Positions 1 through 11,560 of a stretch of DNA of 64,000 nucleotides are shown here, one piece after another. The stretch is from Branchinecta lynchi (taxonomy: Eukaryota; Arthropoda; Branchiopoda; Anostraca; Branchinectidae): NCBI GenBank assembly GCA_023053575.1, contig JAKZAP010000019.1, positions 1,674,001 through 1,738,000 on the forward strand, read 5' to 3'. Both the position numbers and the translations under genes were made by a program. The number at the start of each line of letters is the position of its first letter. Positions within the stretch are counted from its first letter, which is position 1. The notes under the pieces are model-generated. The model was given only the letters and a program-made list of their open reading frames with translations, was not told where the DNA came from and searched no databases.

Positions 1-420
1 GCTCTTCCAACTACTAAGTTTCATCCGGACCAGATGACTCATTCGAGATTGCATGCAACCAAATTTCTGGGATCCCACAGACACCCCTACACACAGACAG
101 TGCCAGGGTATACAAATGGTACATTTAGGGCTTCTAGCCGTCTTGCCGGCCAAGTTCTGTCACGATCGCTCAACTCTAAGCGTGCCACAAGATTTCCAGA
201 ACCCCTCTTCTACCTCCCGCCGCTACCTACCGCTTCTACCTCCCGCCGGTTAAACTACCTCCCACCGGTAAATTGGATATCTAGGGTACATTCTCTTGCC
301 AACTATCAAGTTTCATCCAAATCGGATCAATCGTTTGAGAGTTATGCATGCATTACCTTGCGGGGATTCCTCCAGCCCTCATTTCCCCTTACATAGTAAA
401 ATCCAAGGCCGCAAGTGCCG
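1..420 (+). repeat. Family A repeat fragment
   Basis: Contains the phrase AAGTTTCATCC followed by GATC and GC-rich, C-run-bearing spacers. The same phrase order recurs in the long family A blocks further right. The first bases are already inside the unit, so the copy is cut by the window edge. No gene is seen in it. Confidence 0.6.
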
Positions 421-620
421 CCAACAAAGTTGTTACGGGAAAAAGCTGTATAGGCTGTATGCTGTTCCTGGTGTATTCCACAGTATGGGCTTGAATAAAT
501 ACAGAAATTCTCTACTTGCTAAGAATTTCATAAAAGTTAGAGAACATCACTTTTATGAGTAACAAAAGTATGATATTTATCAAGACTGATTAGAATGACT
601 AAACAAAAATGGAGCCTCAC

Positions 621-764
621 CTGTAGTATTCCTCTGTGATGATGTTCGCAAGGTTAGTATTGAACTTGTCAACATCCGGGAAGCTGACTGTAAGGGTATT
701 TCTTTCAGGTTTGGCCAAGTCCTTTGCATCTTCAAGATATTTGGGCTCTCCACCAGAGTGAAAA
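621..764 (-). CDS. MCM6: MCM6 internal exon (replicative helicase subunit), partial gene
   Basis: MCM6 is one of six subunits of the MCM2-7 ring that unwinds DNA in S phase. The exon translates to a segment containing GEPKYLEDAKDLAKPERNTL, then TVSFPDV and ending NIITEEYYR. This matches the MCM N-terminal domain just before the YPYL motif; the PERNTL/VSF and EEYYR pieces are the MCM6 version. A TTATAG acceptor precedes it on the minus strand and a CAG|GTGAGG donor follows it. The exon is 144 nt: one base completing a codon, 47 codons, then two bases of a split Arg codon. I found no neighbouring MCM6 exon; the next downstream exon should lie left of the window and the previous one may be far to the right across repeats. 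A lone retained exon copy is possible, but intact splice sites make a live gene likelier. Confidence 0.85.
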
Positions 765-832
765 CTATAACAAATAAAAGCTTGCTTTATTCTATATAAC
801 ATCCTTTGCAATACCATACAAATTCTTTATGG

Positions 833-1115
833 TATTGGTCACGGTACAAGTCCCTTGTGTAAAGTGCCATCTATATTATTAATTTCCGTGACATGGGGAT
901 GTGAACTGGTTAGATGAATTTGCCTTCAGGCGGGATCACTGTTCCTATACCAGCTTCTACCAGACTATTGTAGTGGTTTGCCAACTCTGTTCACAAGCCC
1001 CTCGGTAGCTGAGTTGGTAGAGCGTCTGTCTTGTAAACAGAGGGCCTGGGTTCAAATCCCGGCTGAGGAGCATTTTTGTCTATCAGTTCACTACTTATAT
1101 AATCCTTGCTTCTTT
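833..1115 (+). repeat. tRNA-Thr-derived SINE-like repeat, copy 1
   Basis: Holds a tRNA-like core (separate entry) flanked by two blocks that recur near 19430-19740: a CACGGTACAAGTCCCTTG-like block upstream and an ATTTTTGTC...CAGTTCACTA block downstream. In the second copy both blocks lie after the tRNA part, so the order is permuted. Sharing of tRNA-unrelated sequence indicates a SINE rather than a free tRNA gene. Confidence 0.55.
997..1072 (+). tRNA. tRNA-Thr(UGU)-like sequence, probably a SINE head
   Basis: Shows a D-arm (TAGCTGAGTTGGTAGAGC), an anticodon arm with 5-bp stem TCTGT/ACAGA and loop CTTGTAA (anticodon TGT), and a T-arm CTGGG-TTCAAAT-CCCGG. The acceptor pairs over nine positions with one C-A mismatch, two longer than a normal acceptor. 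With the shared downstream block, this suggests a tRNA-derived SINE promoter rather than a working tRNA-Thr, though a functional gene cannot be excluded. Confidence 0.5.
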
Positions 1116-1389
1116 CCAACATAATTCAAGTCAAATGCCAAAGAATCTACCAGGACTGCCATAAACATTCCAGTGGTCTGCAAACAATTCTGAGAAGGAA
1201 CTAAACTGAATGGAGTTAGTAGTTACAGGAGTAAAGAAACTGGCACAAAATGCAGCTTGGTCACCTGAAAAAGCAGCTGATCTCCCACCCGTGTGAACTA
1301 ATTTTCCAGGAAAAAAAAAATAAGATGTGGTTTCAACATGTCTCTCACTCAATTTACGTCATCTCCTTTCATACAATCGACGTTACTCT

Positions 1390-1692
1390 GCTAGTCAAAT
1401 CTATTTTGAAAATGAAACCGAATCTTTTGATGTTATGAGACGGAAAGCGATAGTTGGTTTTGTTGCAAGGTTAAAAGTTTCTGAAAATCCACTTTTAAGG
1501 GCAATTTGTGAGAACACAGGCTGCCGTTCTGGTCATTTCTACCGCCTTTTCCGTTGACTGTGCTATTGGCCTAAGCCAACGAATGGATGAAATGATTGTA
1601 TATATTTAATAAGGAATAGTCCTGTTTTAGTGTAATTTTAATATGTGATGTGTAATATCACAAATTAAATAAATTGATTGATTGATTGATTA
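1390..1692 (+). mobile_element. LINE (non-LTR) 3' end fragment with (GATT)n tail
   Basis: The reading frame has a C-terminal LINE ORF2 look: YFENETESFDVMRRKAIVGF followed by VARLKVSENPLLRAICEN. It stops at about 1557 and is followed by a short AT-rich 3'UTR ending AATTAAATAAATTGATTGATTGATTGATT. Truncated at the 5' side as usual for LINE insertions. The clade is probably CR1/Jockey-like, inferred from comparison with the other copies. Confidence 0.6.
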
Positions 1693-3700
1693 AATCTTGG
1701 CTTGAAAACCCTTCTACCATCCCTAAATAGATAGCTAGAAGGCCCATCCATGAATGACTTGTACTTTGACCCTCACCACCCTTAAATAGAGAGGTCAGGG
1801 CCCAACCCCGAATGACCTGTACTTTGACCCAAATAAGCCTCACATCAAGGTCAAACAAGACCGTGTACCTAAGCCCCTAAGGAGGTGTCAATCCAAGAGA
1901 CATACATTCAGGCAGGTACACATTAACAGAGTCATGGGTTTCCCGTCGCTACTTTTGGGGTCCTTAGAACTTGATTTGATGTATGCCCTCACATGGGTAG
2001 TAATATCAGTAGTTATTGGTTGCTGATCTTTTGATCAGGGATTTTTTTTCAAACCAACTATAATAAGCCTACCTAAGTACTTGAGTACTGAAGTTCTTTT
2101 CAAAAAGTACTTATTATTTAAGTATATTTTTTTAGAAGTACGCTAGGAAGTAGGCTTTCCTGGACTAACTTGATACTTAGGTCTTAGACATAAACAAAAA
2201 AAATAAAGTACCTGGCCCAACACTGCCACAAGTAAGAGTAGAAGCAACCAGTCTACCATAAACCTGCCATAAACCCCTGATTTTGGGATAGCCTATGGCG
2301 AACAATGGGTATATCTAGTGTTTGGCATACCTAATGCTGGATACACTGTGACAAATGCTGGATACTGTAACCCTGTAAATCAACCAATCAGAATTCATTT
2401 ATACTGGATCTGACAGGAGTACGACAAGGTTAGCATACCAACAGCTACAGAGTGTTTGGCATAGGGTATCCAGTTTGAGCCACAAAACCTGCAAAACTGA
2501 AAATCACCTCAACAATCCATAGTCGAACTTGAATGCCAGAACACTGTTTGCCGGGGGAAACGTGTGGTCTGTGCAGACGACAGAATGAACAATCTTTTCA
2601 ATCCTAAGACTCTTGATTGCAGAAAAGCCGCTTGTAAGAAAAATTCAAGAAAGGCAAAAATCTGACAAGCACAACATACCCTTCCAAAAAATCCAAGAAA
2701 AGGGCTTGGCATCTTTCACCAACTTCGTCTTTTACTTTGCTAACTTCGTTCCTCGTGTCTCTGATTTGTGTATCCATTGTGGGTTAGTTCAGACAAAAAT
2801 TGGTGTAGAAATCCCATGCACTACTCCAATTTTGAAGGATTTTTTGGCGGGAAGGATAACAAAGCTGCAACAGAGAGCTACAAAAACAAGAACAAAGACT
2901 CGACTGGATCTCCAAGGGGAATATTTTTGTCGGAATTTGGAAGGTTCTTGAGATTTCTAGTGTTCACTAGACCCTATAATCATGCTATTTATCCCGTATC
3001 AATCACTTGACCAAGATCCAACATGTTCCCCGGTTTATGGTGGGTTTACAGTTTACTCATTGCGTAAAATCTGAGCGTATTTTGAATTCGATCGCAGTTT
3101 ACGCACGTATTTGAGCTTAAAGGAACAGAAAACTTGACTACGCAACTTTCGGCCATCAAACCGCCTAGAGGGCTTAGATAAAGATACAGGGACTTATTGT
3201 CGACAGGACCCCCCTTCTTTGTTATCTCCAACCCCTTCCTTAGTTTTCCCAAAGCTAGCTGGCACGCCCTTATGCCATGTCCTTATGCCACCCTTATGCA
3301 CTGTAATTATGCACTTATGCACTTTAAAAGTTTGCCTTTGTCCGTATTTTGGCCATAGTATCGGGATAGTAGTCAAGAGGTCGTGCGTTCGATTCCTACT
3401 CCAGGCACACAAACCTTTTGCTTTTTTTTTTACTAACTCAAAAGTCGAATTCTTGGAAACTGCCCGGAAACAGCAATGGTCGTAACGAGAATTTTTCTTA
3501 CTCTCAATATCGATTCAGGTACATTCTTGATATATCAGCTAGCTCCCCGAGTCAAGTTTTATGTTCCTTTAAAAAGATTTCTGGGAATAAGGACGTGTTT
3601 AAATACAAAACGGACCGATTTCTCAAATACATCCTTATTGCTAGAGATTTTTTCAAGCCGAAATACGTGAGTAAAATGCGCACGGATTTACGCAGTGAGT
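1693..3700. other. No gene recognised
   Basis: About 2 kb with no supported coding region. At 1722-1850 there are two diverged copies of a roughly 62 bp unit containing AATGACTTGTACTTTGACC. A plus-strand open frame at 2613-2951 resembles nothing known to me and lacks splice or start context. Confidence 0.4.
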
Positions 3701-3704
3701 AAAC

Positions 3705-4400
3705 GTAGCATAACGTCTGCCAAATTTCTGGTTCGGCCGGATTCCGGGAGAACTAGGTTGTCCGGCAAGAAAACAAAGCTCAAAAATGATTTCGGCATGT
3801 CGCCTTACCTCGACATAGAATAAGAAATTTGCTTGAACAAATTTTTCGGTCTTGGCCGGATTCTGGATGAACTATAGATTTGTCTAGCGAGAAAAATAAG
3901 TTTAGAGGTGAGTTCTCGCTCTTCCCCGAGGACTCCTCGGTGAATCGAAAGGATCGGCGAGAATAGACGGAGTCACTCCACGCGGACTCCGCGTACAGAA
4001 AACAGCCAGAATACGGGGAATGCTTCCAAAACAGATTTTGTTCAAAAAAAATATGCAGTTGACCGAATTTGTCTGGATCCACTTTATTTTTGGTTTTGTT
4101 TATCCTGATTTTACAGTGCAACAACACCAACAAAAATTGATTCCCGTCCGAATCTGAGAGGAATTCCTTTCTGGTGATGGTGATAATAATCGGAGCATAC
4201 CCCGTCCGTGGGGACTCACCAGAATACGGGGAGTGAGTCCCAGGGACAAATAAAAACGCTGCGACTCCTCGAGTGGAGTCCTCGGGGAACGGCGAGATGC
4301 GCCTTAGATATGTATTCAGCATGTTACTTTACCCTTGAATCTACAATTTCATTGAATACATTTTTCGTCCTTAAAACTGAAACCCTCACCCTAAATAAAG
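3705..4400 (+). repeat. Family B repeat, interrupted by a family C MITE
   Basis: Two roughly 145 bp units with the core GGCCGGATTC then TGGATGAACTA and a GCGAGAAAA stretch. After the MITE the unit resumes with ATGTATTCAGCATG, as expected if the MITE inserted into a pre-existing unit. Family B recurs at 14430-14960, 16310-16610, 19740-20220, 33260-33570, 35390-36220 and 54300-55215. Confidence 0.65.
3906..4304. mobile_element. Family C MITE, copy 1 (TSD TAG)
   Basis: Left end begins AGGTGAGTTCTCGCTCTTCC and right end is GGGGAACGGCGAGATGCGCCT, imperfect terminal inverted repeats of the AGGCGTATTCTCGCCG family. A 3-bp duplication TAG lies at 3903-3905 and 4305-4307. No transposase is present. 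3-bp duplications fit PIF/Harbinger-like elements, but the superfamily is not proven. Confidence 0.75.
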
Positions 4401-4711
4401 TAATAGTGCTGCAAAAAGCTTTTGCGTTTCATTCCATTCTTGCTGGTAAATCGGACACACTGTCAAATCAATTTTTCTTCTTTCGGTTTTGCGTATTTGT
4501 CTTTCGCCCTGCAGAAACTGCTCTTTTTAGTTGATATGGCTGCACAACAAAAATAGGAAAAAGCCTTGTCGGCCAGTTGGGATACTAGCTTAGTTTGTTG
4601 TTACGTTTTGATGTGATAAGTAAATTCGGTAAAGAATCGATCCGGCAAATGTCTACTACTCAGTGATGTATGACTTTCAAATTCATTTCTGACCAAATGA
4701 CATCGAAGCTG

Positions 4712-4851
4712 AGAGCTTGGTCACACTGGGCTCAAAAAGCCGCCTATTCGACAAAGAAAGAAATAAAGAACTCAGTATTAGTTGTGTCTGATTCTTTTTC
4801 TACTTTTGCAACCCAAAAAGCCAGGAAATGAGCCCAGTGTGACCAAGCTCT
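4712..4851. mobile_element. Short MITE with AGAGCTTGGTCACACTGGGC termini, copy 1
   Basis: Near-perfect terminal inverted repeats of about 23 bp (AGAGCTTGGTCACACTGGGC and its complement) around an AT-rich middle. Flanks GAAGCTG (left) and GAAGCCG (right) may be a 7-8 bp target duplication with one change, fitting a hAT-type mover. A longer diverged copy is at 36405-36695. Confidence 0.7.
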
Positions 4852-4949
4852 GAAGCCGTTCCATTATTTCCAGTTCTCAGAATTTCGCACGCGATCTCAT
4901 GTTTTCACCACCTCACTCACTATCTTCATTTCAGTCTCGTACAAAACTC

Positions 4950-7170
4950 GTTTTATGGCACTTGCCCTTCGGCCAAGAGCCATATAGCGATCGTAACTTC
5001 TGTCTGTCCGTCGGTCTATCGGTCGGTCTGTCCAGGTTTTGCTAGTTCGGGCACTTCCACATAAGCTAGGACGATGAAACTTGGCAGGCATATCAGGACC
5101 CCAAAAGATTAAGTTGGAAATAGTCACTTCACCGATCTGAGTATCGTGGGGGGAGTGGAGGGTGCGGGAATCCGGAATCAAAAGGTATTTATAACTTTTG
5201 AACGGGTGATCGGATCTTAATGAAACTTGATATCTGGAAAGACCCCGTGTTGCCGAGGACACACTTAAAATACGGACGGGATCCGTCGACTTTGGGGGAG
5301 CTAGAGGGGGGGGGCGGAAATCTTGGAAAACCCTTAGAGTGGACGGATCGGGATGAAACTTGGTGGGTAGAACAAGCACAAGTCCTAGATACATTGTTGA
5401 CATAACCGGACTGGATTCGAGCACTGTGAGGGGTCGAGGGGGGGGGATTCCGGTGATCCCGCTAGTTCGTACTTCCGGATGTGCTAGGACAATGAAACTT
5501 GACAGGCATATCAGGGACCTTAAATCATTAAGCTGGAAATAGTCACTTCCCAGATCCGAGCATCGTAGGGTGAATGGAGGGAGGGGGAATCCGGAACCTT
5601 GAAGTATTTATAACTTTCGAACGGGTGATCGGATAGCAATGAAATTGGATATTTGGAGAGATCTTGTGCCTCAGACGAGCCCCTTAAAGTCCGGACCGGA
5701 TCCAGTGACTTGGGGGGAGCTGGAGGGGGAAACCGGGAATTTTCGGAAACGCTGAGAGTGGACCGATTGGGACGAAACTTGGTGGACGAAACTCCTAGAT
5801 GCATCGTTCACATAACCGGGCCGGATTTGGGCACTGTGGGGGGAGTTGGGGGGGGGGGCGGAATTCGGTAATCCCGCGAGTTTGGTACTAGAACGATGAA
5901 AGTCGGTAGGCAAATCCGGGACCCGAACAGACTGCCATGAGAAACTGCCATGAGAAACGTGGAGGGATGGAGAATCCGGAATCTAGTGGCATGCATAACT
6001 TTTGAACGGGTGATCGGATTTGAATGAGGGGGGGGGGACACTTGTGGGGGGAGTTGGAGGGGGACACCGGAAATCTCGTGAAACGCTTAGAGTCGAGGGA
6101 TTGGTATAGAATTTGGTAAAAAAAAAAGAAAAAAGCATAAGCCCTGTACACATTCTGGACAGAACCAGACCTTAATACGGCTGTTTGGGGGGAGTTGGAG
6201 GAGGTTTCCCGGAATTCGAGCGATCGCGAGTTATGACACTTCCAGATGTGTCAAGGGCGATAAAACTTGGCGGGCATATTACTGACCCGAACAAATAGAC
6301 TTAAGGACCCGACACGATGCCCTAAGAAAACTTCCATTCCTGGATCCGAACGTTTTTGAGGGAGCTGAGGGAATGGGAATACGGAAATTACTAACTTCCG
6401 TAGGTTGCGTACAGGTGGTCCGATTCGAGTGAAACTTTATGGGTGATAAGAACTGATGACCTAGATATGCAAAACATGTTTCCGAACCACATGCAGCCAT
6501 GGTTGCGGGAGTTGGAGGGGGGTCCAGAAAATTTTGACGTGCACACAAACCAAACGAATGGGCCGAATGGGATGAGAGTTGGACAGGACCGAGTTTATGC
6601 GTCCCAGATTTGTTATTTGGCGTCCGAATCTATTCGGTCACAGAGGGGGGAGTTGGGAGGGAGAGTCTCGGAAATTCTGTAGCTCGCCGAGGGGTCACAA
6701 GAGCGATTTTAATGAATCTTGGAAAGTAGAGAGATCGTATGCCCTAGATGACATATTTTAGGATTCGGACCGAATCCGAGCACGGTGCTCGAGAAATTTC
6801 CCGAAAAATTCTCAGATTCGAGTGAAACTTGATAGGCGGTAAGAGAAGATGCTTTAGATGATTAATTTTTGTGTCCGAACCAGATTCAGCCGTGGCAGGG
6901 GGAGTTGGAGGGGGGGGGGAGTACCGGAAATATTGTGACACGTTTAGGAATCAAGCGAGTGGATCTAAACTTAAAAGGTAGAAAAGTAATATGCCATATA
7001 TGATCCGACGCATTGCCAGAAATACTCAGACTCGAGTGAAACTAGATATCCTATTTCTAGGTCCGAACCCAGGGAGGTTGAAGGTGGTATTTTGTGACAT
7101 TCTCATCTACTTTCTTGCATCACCTACTCGTAACAAGTGCCATATGAACTCGTAGCTCTTGTTAGTCCAA
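4950..7170 (-). repeat. Family A repeat block (minus orientation)
   Basis: Starts with the palindrome TATGGCACTTG...CAAGTGCCATA, then TAGCGATCG and a CTGTCCGTC run, and ends near 7110-7165 with AACAAGTGCCATATGAACTC then GTAGCTCTTGT. Between lie repeated phrases GATGAAACTTGGCAGGCAT, GATGAAACTTGGTGGG and AATGAAACTTGATAT, each followed by CCGGATCC-like and G-run segments. Two GGTGGG phrases sit about 420 bp apart. Open frames inside follow the repeat and are not called as genes. Confidence 0.75.
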
Positions 7171-8064
7171 ATGCATTGGTGGTTCTTTCGTTGACAGGGC
7201 TCCTTGGATCCAAAACGGTACTTCGATCATACATTCTTATGGAAATTTTCGCCTGTGGCGGCAACGGTGTTTTATTTTTATTTTTTTTGATTAAACAGGT
7301 GTAGTTACTTATTATTACCAAAAGTGGTAAGTTGTTAAAGTTTAGCTGAAAGGGAAGCTGGGATGGGACAATCTAGTTACCCATCACTTATTCACTTAAA
7401 TTGGCTTGAAGACCCGCTGAAAATGCGTTACTTCACTGTTCCGCTATTGACGCATAACCGATTTTCAAATAGTGGAATTTCCGTGGGATTTGTGGTACCT
7501 CTATGCGCTTCTATCTGTGTTGTCAGTCTCACCAGAAAGATTTATGATTTTTTTTTGTTCAAATTTCTACCAGTGCAGTACCAGCCTATCTCTCGAGTGT
7601 CGAATCTTTCTGCGCAATACATTCGAAGTTTAAGATCCAATTACCACAAAAACAAATTTAGCCGACCGTGGTATGGCCCGCAGCAAGCCACGCCCGAATT
7701 TACCGAATAGATGCGAAGGAGGTGCTGGTTTGAAAGGTGCAGTATTTTGGATCTTACGATTTTCCTAATTGTTGAAGGGATTTTTAAACTTATTAAACAA
7801 ATGAATGTGCCTTCTGTACTTTAAAGGATCCCTCTTGCTTATTCTGCTTTTCAAATTATCCGTAGCTCTCTTATGGGATTATAAGATTCTGAAATCCTCG
7901 CCTTTCGCCATTGTTCCGTTTTGTACCTACGCTTTTTGGGCCTAGCCGAGTTTTGAAAGTTACGCAACGCAAACTTCGTCGAAAGCTTCAAGGTCCGTCA
8001 ATAGCTCTTTCACAAATAAGGACACTTGAAGCTTCAAAGTATTATTTTCAATTTGGAACACATG
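7171..8064. other. No gene recognised
   Basis: AT-rich single-copy-looking sequence. An open frame at 7363-7710 has no recognisable motif, and no splice signals tie it to another exon. Confidence 0.35.
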
Positions 8065-8564
8065 AGGCGTATTCTCGCCGTTCCCCGAGTTTTGTCTCAG
8101 AGACTCACTCCCCGTATTTTTCGCGAGTCCCCACGGAAGGGGAATGCTACAATTAGCATCGCCATCCTCAAAAAGGACTCCTTTTCAGATTCGGAGGATT
8201 TTCAAATTTTTAGGAGTCCTTGCGTTTTTTTTTTGTCTCAGAGACTCACTCCCCGTATTTTTCGCGAGTCCCCACGGACGGGGAATGCTCCAGTTATCAT
8301 CACCATCATCAAAAATGACTCCTTTTCAGATACGGAGGGGAATCAACTTTGGCTGGTGCCAAATGCAAAATAATTAAAAACAATCAGAATAAACAAAATT
8401 AAAAATAAAGTGAATCCAGACTAATTTTTTCAACTATATTTTTTTTATAACTAAATCAATTTTGGAAGCATTCACTATGCTCTCGTGATTTAAGTGACTC
8501 CCCATATTCTCGCCGTACCCTTTGGTTCCTCGAGGAGTCCTCGGGGAACGACAAGAATACGACT
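8065..8564. mobile_element. Family C MITE, copy 2 (TSD ATG)
   Basis: Begins AGGCGTATTCTCGCCGTTCC and ends GGGGAACGACAAGAATACGACT. The 3-bp duplication ATG is at 8062-8064 and 8565-8567. An internal stretch of about 140 bp is duplicated in tandem (about 8095-8232 and 8238-8372), which explains why this copy is roughly 100 bp longer than the others. Confidence 0.75.
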
Positions 8565-9755
8565 ATGGTACATCATCAGGTCTACCGCGTCGGAGAGAGG
8601 GAGTCTGGATAATGTTGACAAGCGCTAATAAGAAAATCGCCAATTTCTCGTGGAAAGTAATAGTATTTTCTAAAACGATATTACCAAGCCATTTCATCTT
8701 GAAAATATCATCTCTAATATGAGCTCTGCTTCAAGAGTGTTCCGTGAAAAAAGGGCATTCCACGAAGTCCAGTGTCTACTTCCATTTCTTGAAGTGTCTA
8801 GGAAGTACGACCATAGAATCCTAACTATCTACTTAGTGGCCGAACAAAAATGCTTAGCTTTTTTTTAACGCTAAGTCACTCACGGAGAAATACGATATAC
8901 TTTGGGATTGTCACCTGTTACGTTTGCTTTTTTGGAAATCTGTTTGAACGTTTCGATAGGATGACTAATGACTTTTTAAGCAAGCTAGATCGAGCTCTTC
9001 AACACCGTCTTGTCAGACCTTAATGGACGTTCACGGGTGACAGGTGACAGAATCTATACTCGATACGCCGGATTTCCATAAAAGTAAGTTTCATTTTCTA
9101 CATCTGACAGATCAAAATGTTTTGGGATTTTCGCTTTCAGATTTCGCTTTTAGATGTCAAAGACAGGAAACTGTTGAAAAATCTGCTGACCTCGGACGTA
9201 ACTTGATCTTGGTCATTGTAGAGTGGGATACGGAAAGGTTAATGCGCCCATTGAACTTTAAGGTACTCATTTCTTGCGCATTCGAATGCGACTTTCCTTC
9301 TTCACTTCGAAATTTCGAAGCATTGCAGGCAGGTTTCATCATAGTGACGCGAATTTCGCATTGGTGTTTTCGCATGCGAAATCGTATTGGACTGTGTGTG
9401 CACGTTTTCCCATGTTAGGTGCAAACTACCTTACCATTTACCTTACCAGTTTTCCCATGTAACAACGCAAAGTAGAAAATAAGCCAGGAATTGTATATAA
9501 CGTAATAAGATAATATAATAGTAATAATAATAGAGAGAGAGAGAGAGAGATTTCGAAACTATCATAGCATAACTAAATTCAGTTTCTTACAAATTATAAA
9601 GTAAGAGATCGAAATTAAAAAAAAATTAATAGATTAAAAAATAATAGATCAGATATAATACAAGACAATGAAGAATCTTCCTCCCAACCGGACGATGTGA
9701 ATAGACCTTAACGACAGTTAATAACAAGGACTAAGGTTTCGGTGGCACCCTAAAC
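8565..9755. other. Intergenic; family M inverted repeat and (GA)n
   Basis: No gene seen. At about 9280-9425 is a TTCGCATGCGAA-containing repeat ending GTGTGTGCACGTTTTCCC, related in reverse to 49095-49190 and to 60290-60440. A (GA) run lies at about 9532-9551. Confidence 0.4.
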
Positions 9756-9756
9756 G

Positions 9757-10186
9757 GGGATCGACTAAAAGCAGGAAAAAGGCAAGAGAGAAGCAGGAAA
9801 GAATACTAAAACCAGGAAAGAAATGGTGGACTTGAAATATCTTAGTTGCCGACCCCTCACTAGACTCGTGATCGTCTACAGACAAGGTACTAAAAGGAGG
9901 AAAAGGTGAAATTCTACAAATGTAGGTTGCCGACCCCTCACGAGAAGCAAAACTGAGGAAAAGCACTGCACAGCGTGCCATTTTTTTTTAATACTAAAAG
10001 GAGGAAAAGGTGAACTGTTACAAATGTAAGTTTCCGACCCCTCACGGGATACTAAACAGAGGAAAGGCTTGCCAGCTTTTCGAATCCTCGATTCCTGGTA
10101 ATTCTTTCCTCGTTTTAGTTTCCTGGTTTTAGTATTCTTTCCTGCTTTTCTCTTGCCTTTCCTTTCCTGCTTTTAGTCGATCCTTT
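9757..10186. repeat. Foldback element with GGATCGACTAAAAGC ends
   Basis: Roughly 65 bp arms (GGATCGACTAAAAGCAGG at left, CCTGCTTTTAGTCGATCC at right) enclose three tandem units containing TGCCGACCCCTCAC or close variants, at about 9806, 9889 and 9991. The terminal GGATCGACT resembles the edge of family G. Confidence 0.65.
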
Positions 10187-10404
10187 TACCGAGATACGAT
10201 TGAAACGAATTTGCTCCCGTCGATAGCGTAGATTTCCTGATTTTAACTTCCATGTTTCTTCCTAGTGGATGTTGGAGCAATAGTTATGCTACACCTGTAC
10301 CTACACCTTCTTCGACTTTAAGATCCCAAAGTGGTAAAATATTTGCGACTCCGTAAAGTTTGTCTGTCTGTTAGTATCGTGCACCATCCAGTCATTCGCG
10401 CGGG

Positions 10405-10985
10405 GGGTGGACTAGAAAGAGGCACGACGCGGCATGACATAAGGCGTATTCTCGCCGTCCCCCGAGGACTCCTGGGGGAATCGAAGGGAACGGCGAGAAT
10501 AGAGGGAGTCACTCCGTGCGGACTCCGCATACGGAAAACAACGAGAACACGGGGAATGCTTTTAAAACGGATTTTGTTTGAACAAAATTTTTGCAGTTGA
10601 CGAAAATTAGTCTGGATCCACTTTATTTTTGGTTTTGTTTATTCTGATTATTTTTAATTAATTTTTAGTGCACCAACACCAGCAAAAATTGATTCCCCTT
10701 CGAGTCTGAAAGGGAGTCCTTTTTGATGATGGTGATGATAATCGGAGCATTCCCCGTCCGTGGGGACTCGCGAGAATACAGGGAGTGAGTCCCCGGGGCA
10801 AAAAAAAACGCGGGGACTCCTCAAGTGGAGTCCTCGGGGAACGGCGAGAATACGCCTATAGTGTAGGAGGCACGAGTACTAAAAAAGGCACGAAAACTAA
10901 AAGACCCGTTCAGGCTACAGACTGAGGTTGAGGAACAATATTCTAACGGTCCTTCCCTTGGCCCTTTAGACCTGGGAGTTACAAA
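10405..10985 (+). repeat. Family G repeat split by a family C MITE
   Basis: Left part has GAAAGAGGCACGACGCGGC; right part has GTGTAGGAGGCACGAGTACT. The uninterrupted order is visible at 48208-48350 (opposite strand) and 54226-54290, so the MITE inserted into an existing family G copy. Confidence 0.65.
10442..10857. mobile_element. Family C MITE, copy 3 (TSD ATA)
   Basis: Ends AGGCGTATTCTCGCCG and CGGCGAGAATACGCCT are exact complements over 16 bp. The duplication ATA is at 10439-10441 and 10858-10860. Unoccupied relatives of the target sequence elsewhere in the window support true insertion. Confidence 0.85.
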
Positions 10986-11099
10986 CTCTCACTTACTTGT
11001 CTACTTTCAACTGCTTGTTAATCTCTTTTTACAACTCATGCCTCCTGCAACTTGCCGTGTCTCTTTTTGGTCGATCCCATTCGTGCGCAGTTTTTTTCA

Positions 11100-11560
11100 T
11101 GAATTTGACAAGACAAGACAAATTTTTTTTAATATATAATGGAATTTTACAAAAGAAAATTTTAATATTAACAGACCTACCACGTGAAAATCTATACAGA
11201 TTTGTTTGTGGCAGGACTAAATAATTTAATCACTTAGCCTAATTATATTTGGAACAAAAAAGGGAAAAAATAAATGAAGTACTATACATAAACAACTATG
11301 TAAATATATTTTTTTTTAAATATTACATATAAACAGAAGACAATTAAACCTCGTGGCAATCCAAAACCGATTCATACCCAAGGTAACCCTCTCTCCCCAC
11401 TCATCTTTACTCATCAAAAAACTTTTCATCTTATTTTAAATGAATATACACTCTCGGCCATCCTAGTACTTTCCGGCAGATTATTCCATACTGAAACACC
11501 CACATTTCTAAACACAAAACTAGACCGTGAAGTCTTCATTTGTGAATTCTTCATTTCCGA
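11100..11560 (-). mobile_element. LINE 3' fragment with TTGTC-type tail
   Basis: On the minus strand about 11560-11400 encodes RSSFVFRNVGVSVWNNLPES, the FK-preceding WN-LP motif of Jockey/CR1 ORF2 C-termini. The matching 3'UTR ends at about 11100 in repeated TTGTC. The same 3'UTR, in the opposite orientation and with a (TC)n tail, is at 49240-49440. Confidence 0.65.

Noticed and set aside
3355..3412. tRNA-like string with GTTCGATTCC
   Set aside because: Resembles a B-box but no A-box, anticodon arm or acceptor stem can be folded.
3780..4322. 180-residue minus open frame
   Set aside because: Lies across a family C MITE and its family B target; the frame follows inverted repeats, not a protein.
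4897..5424. 175-residue minus open frame as a gene
   Set aside because: Entirely within family A and repeated in other copies with stops and shifts.
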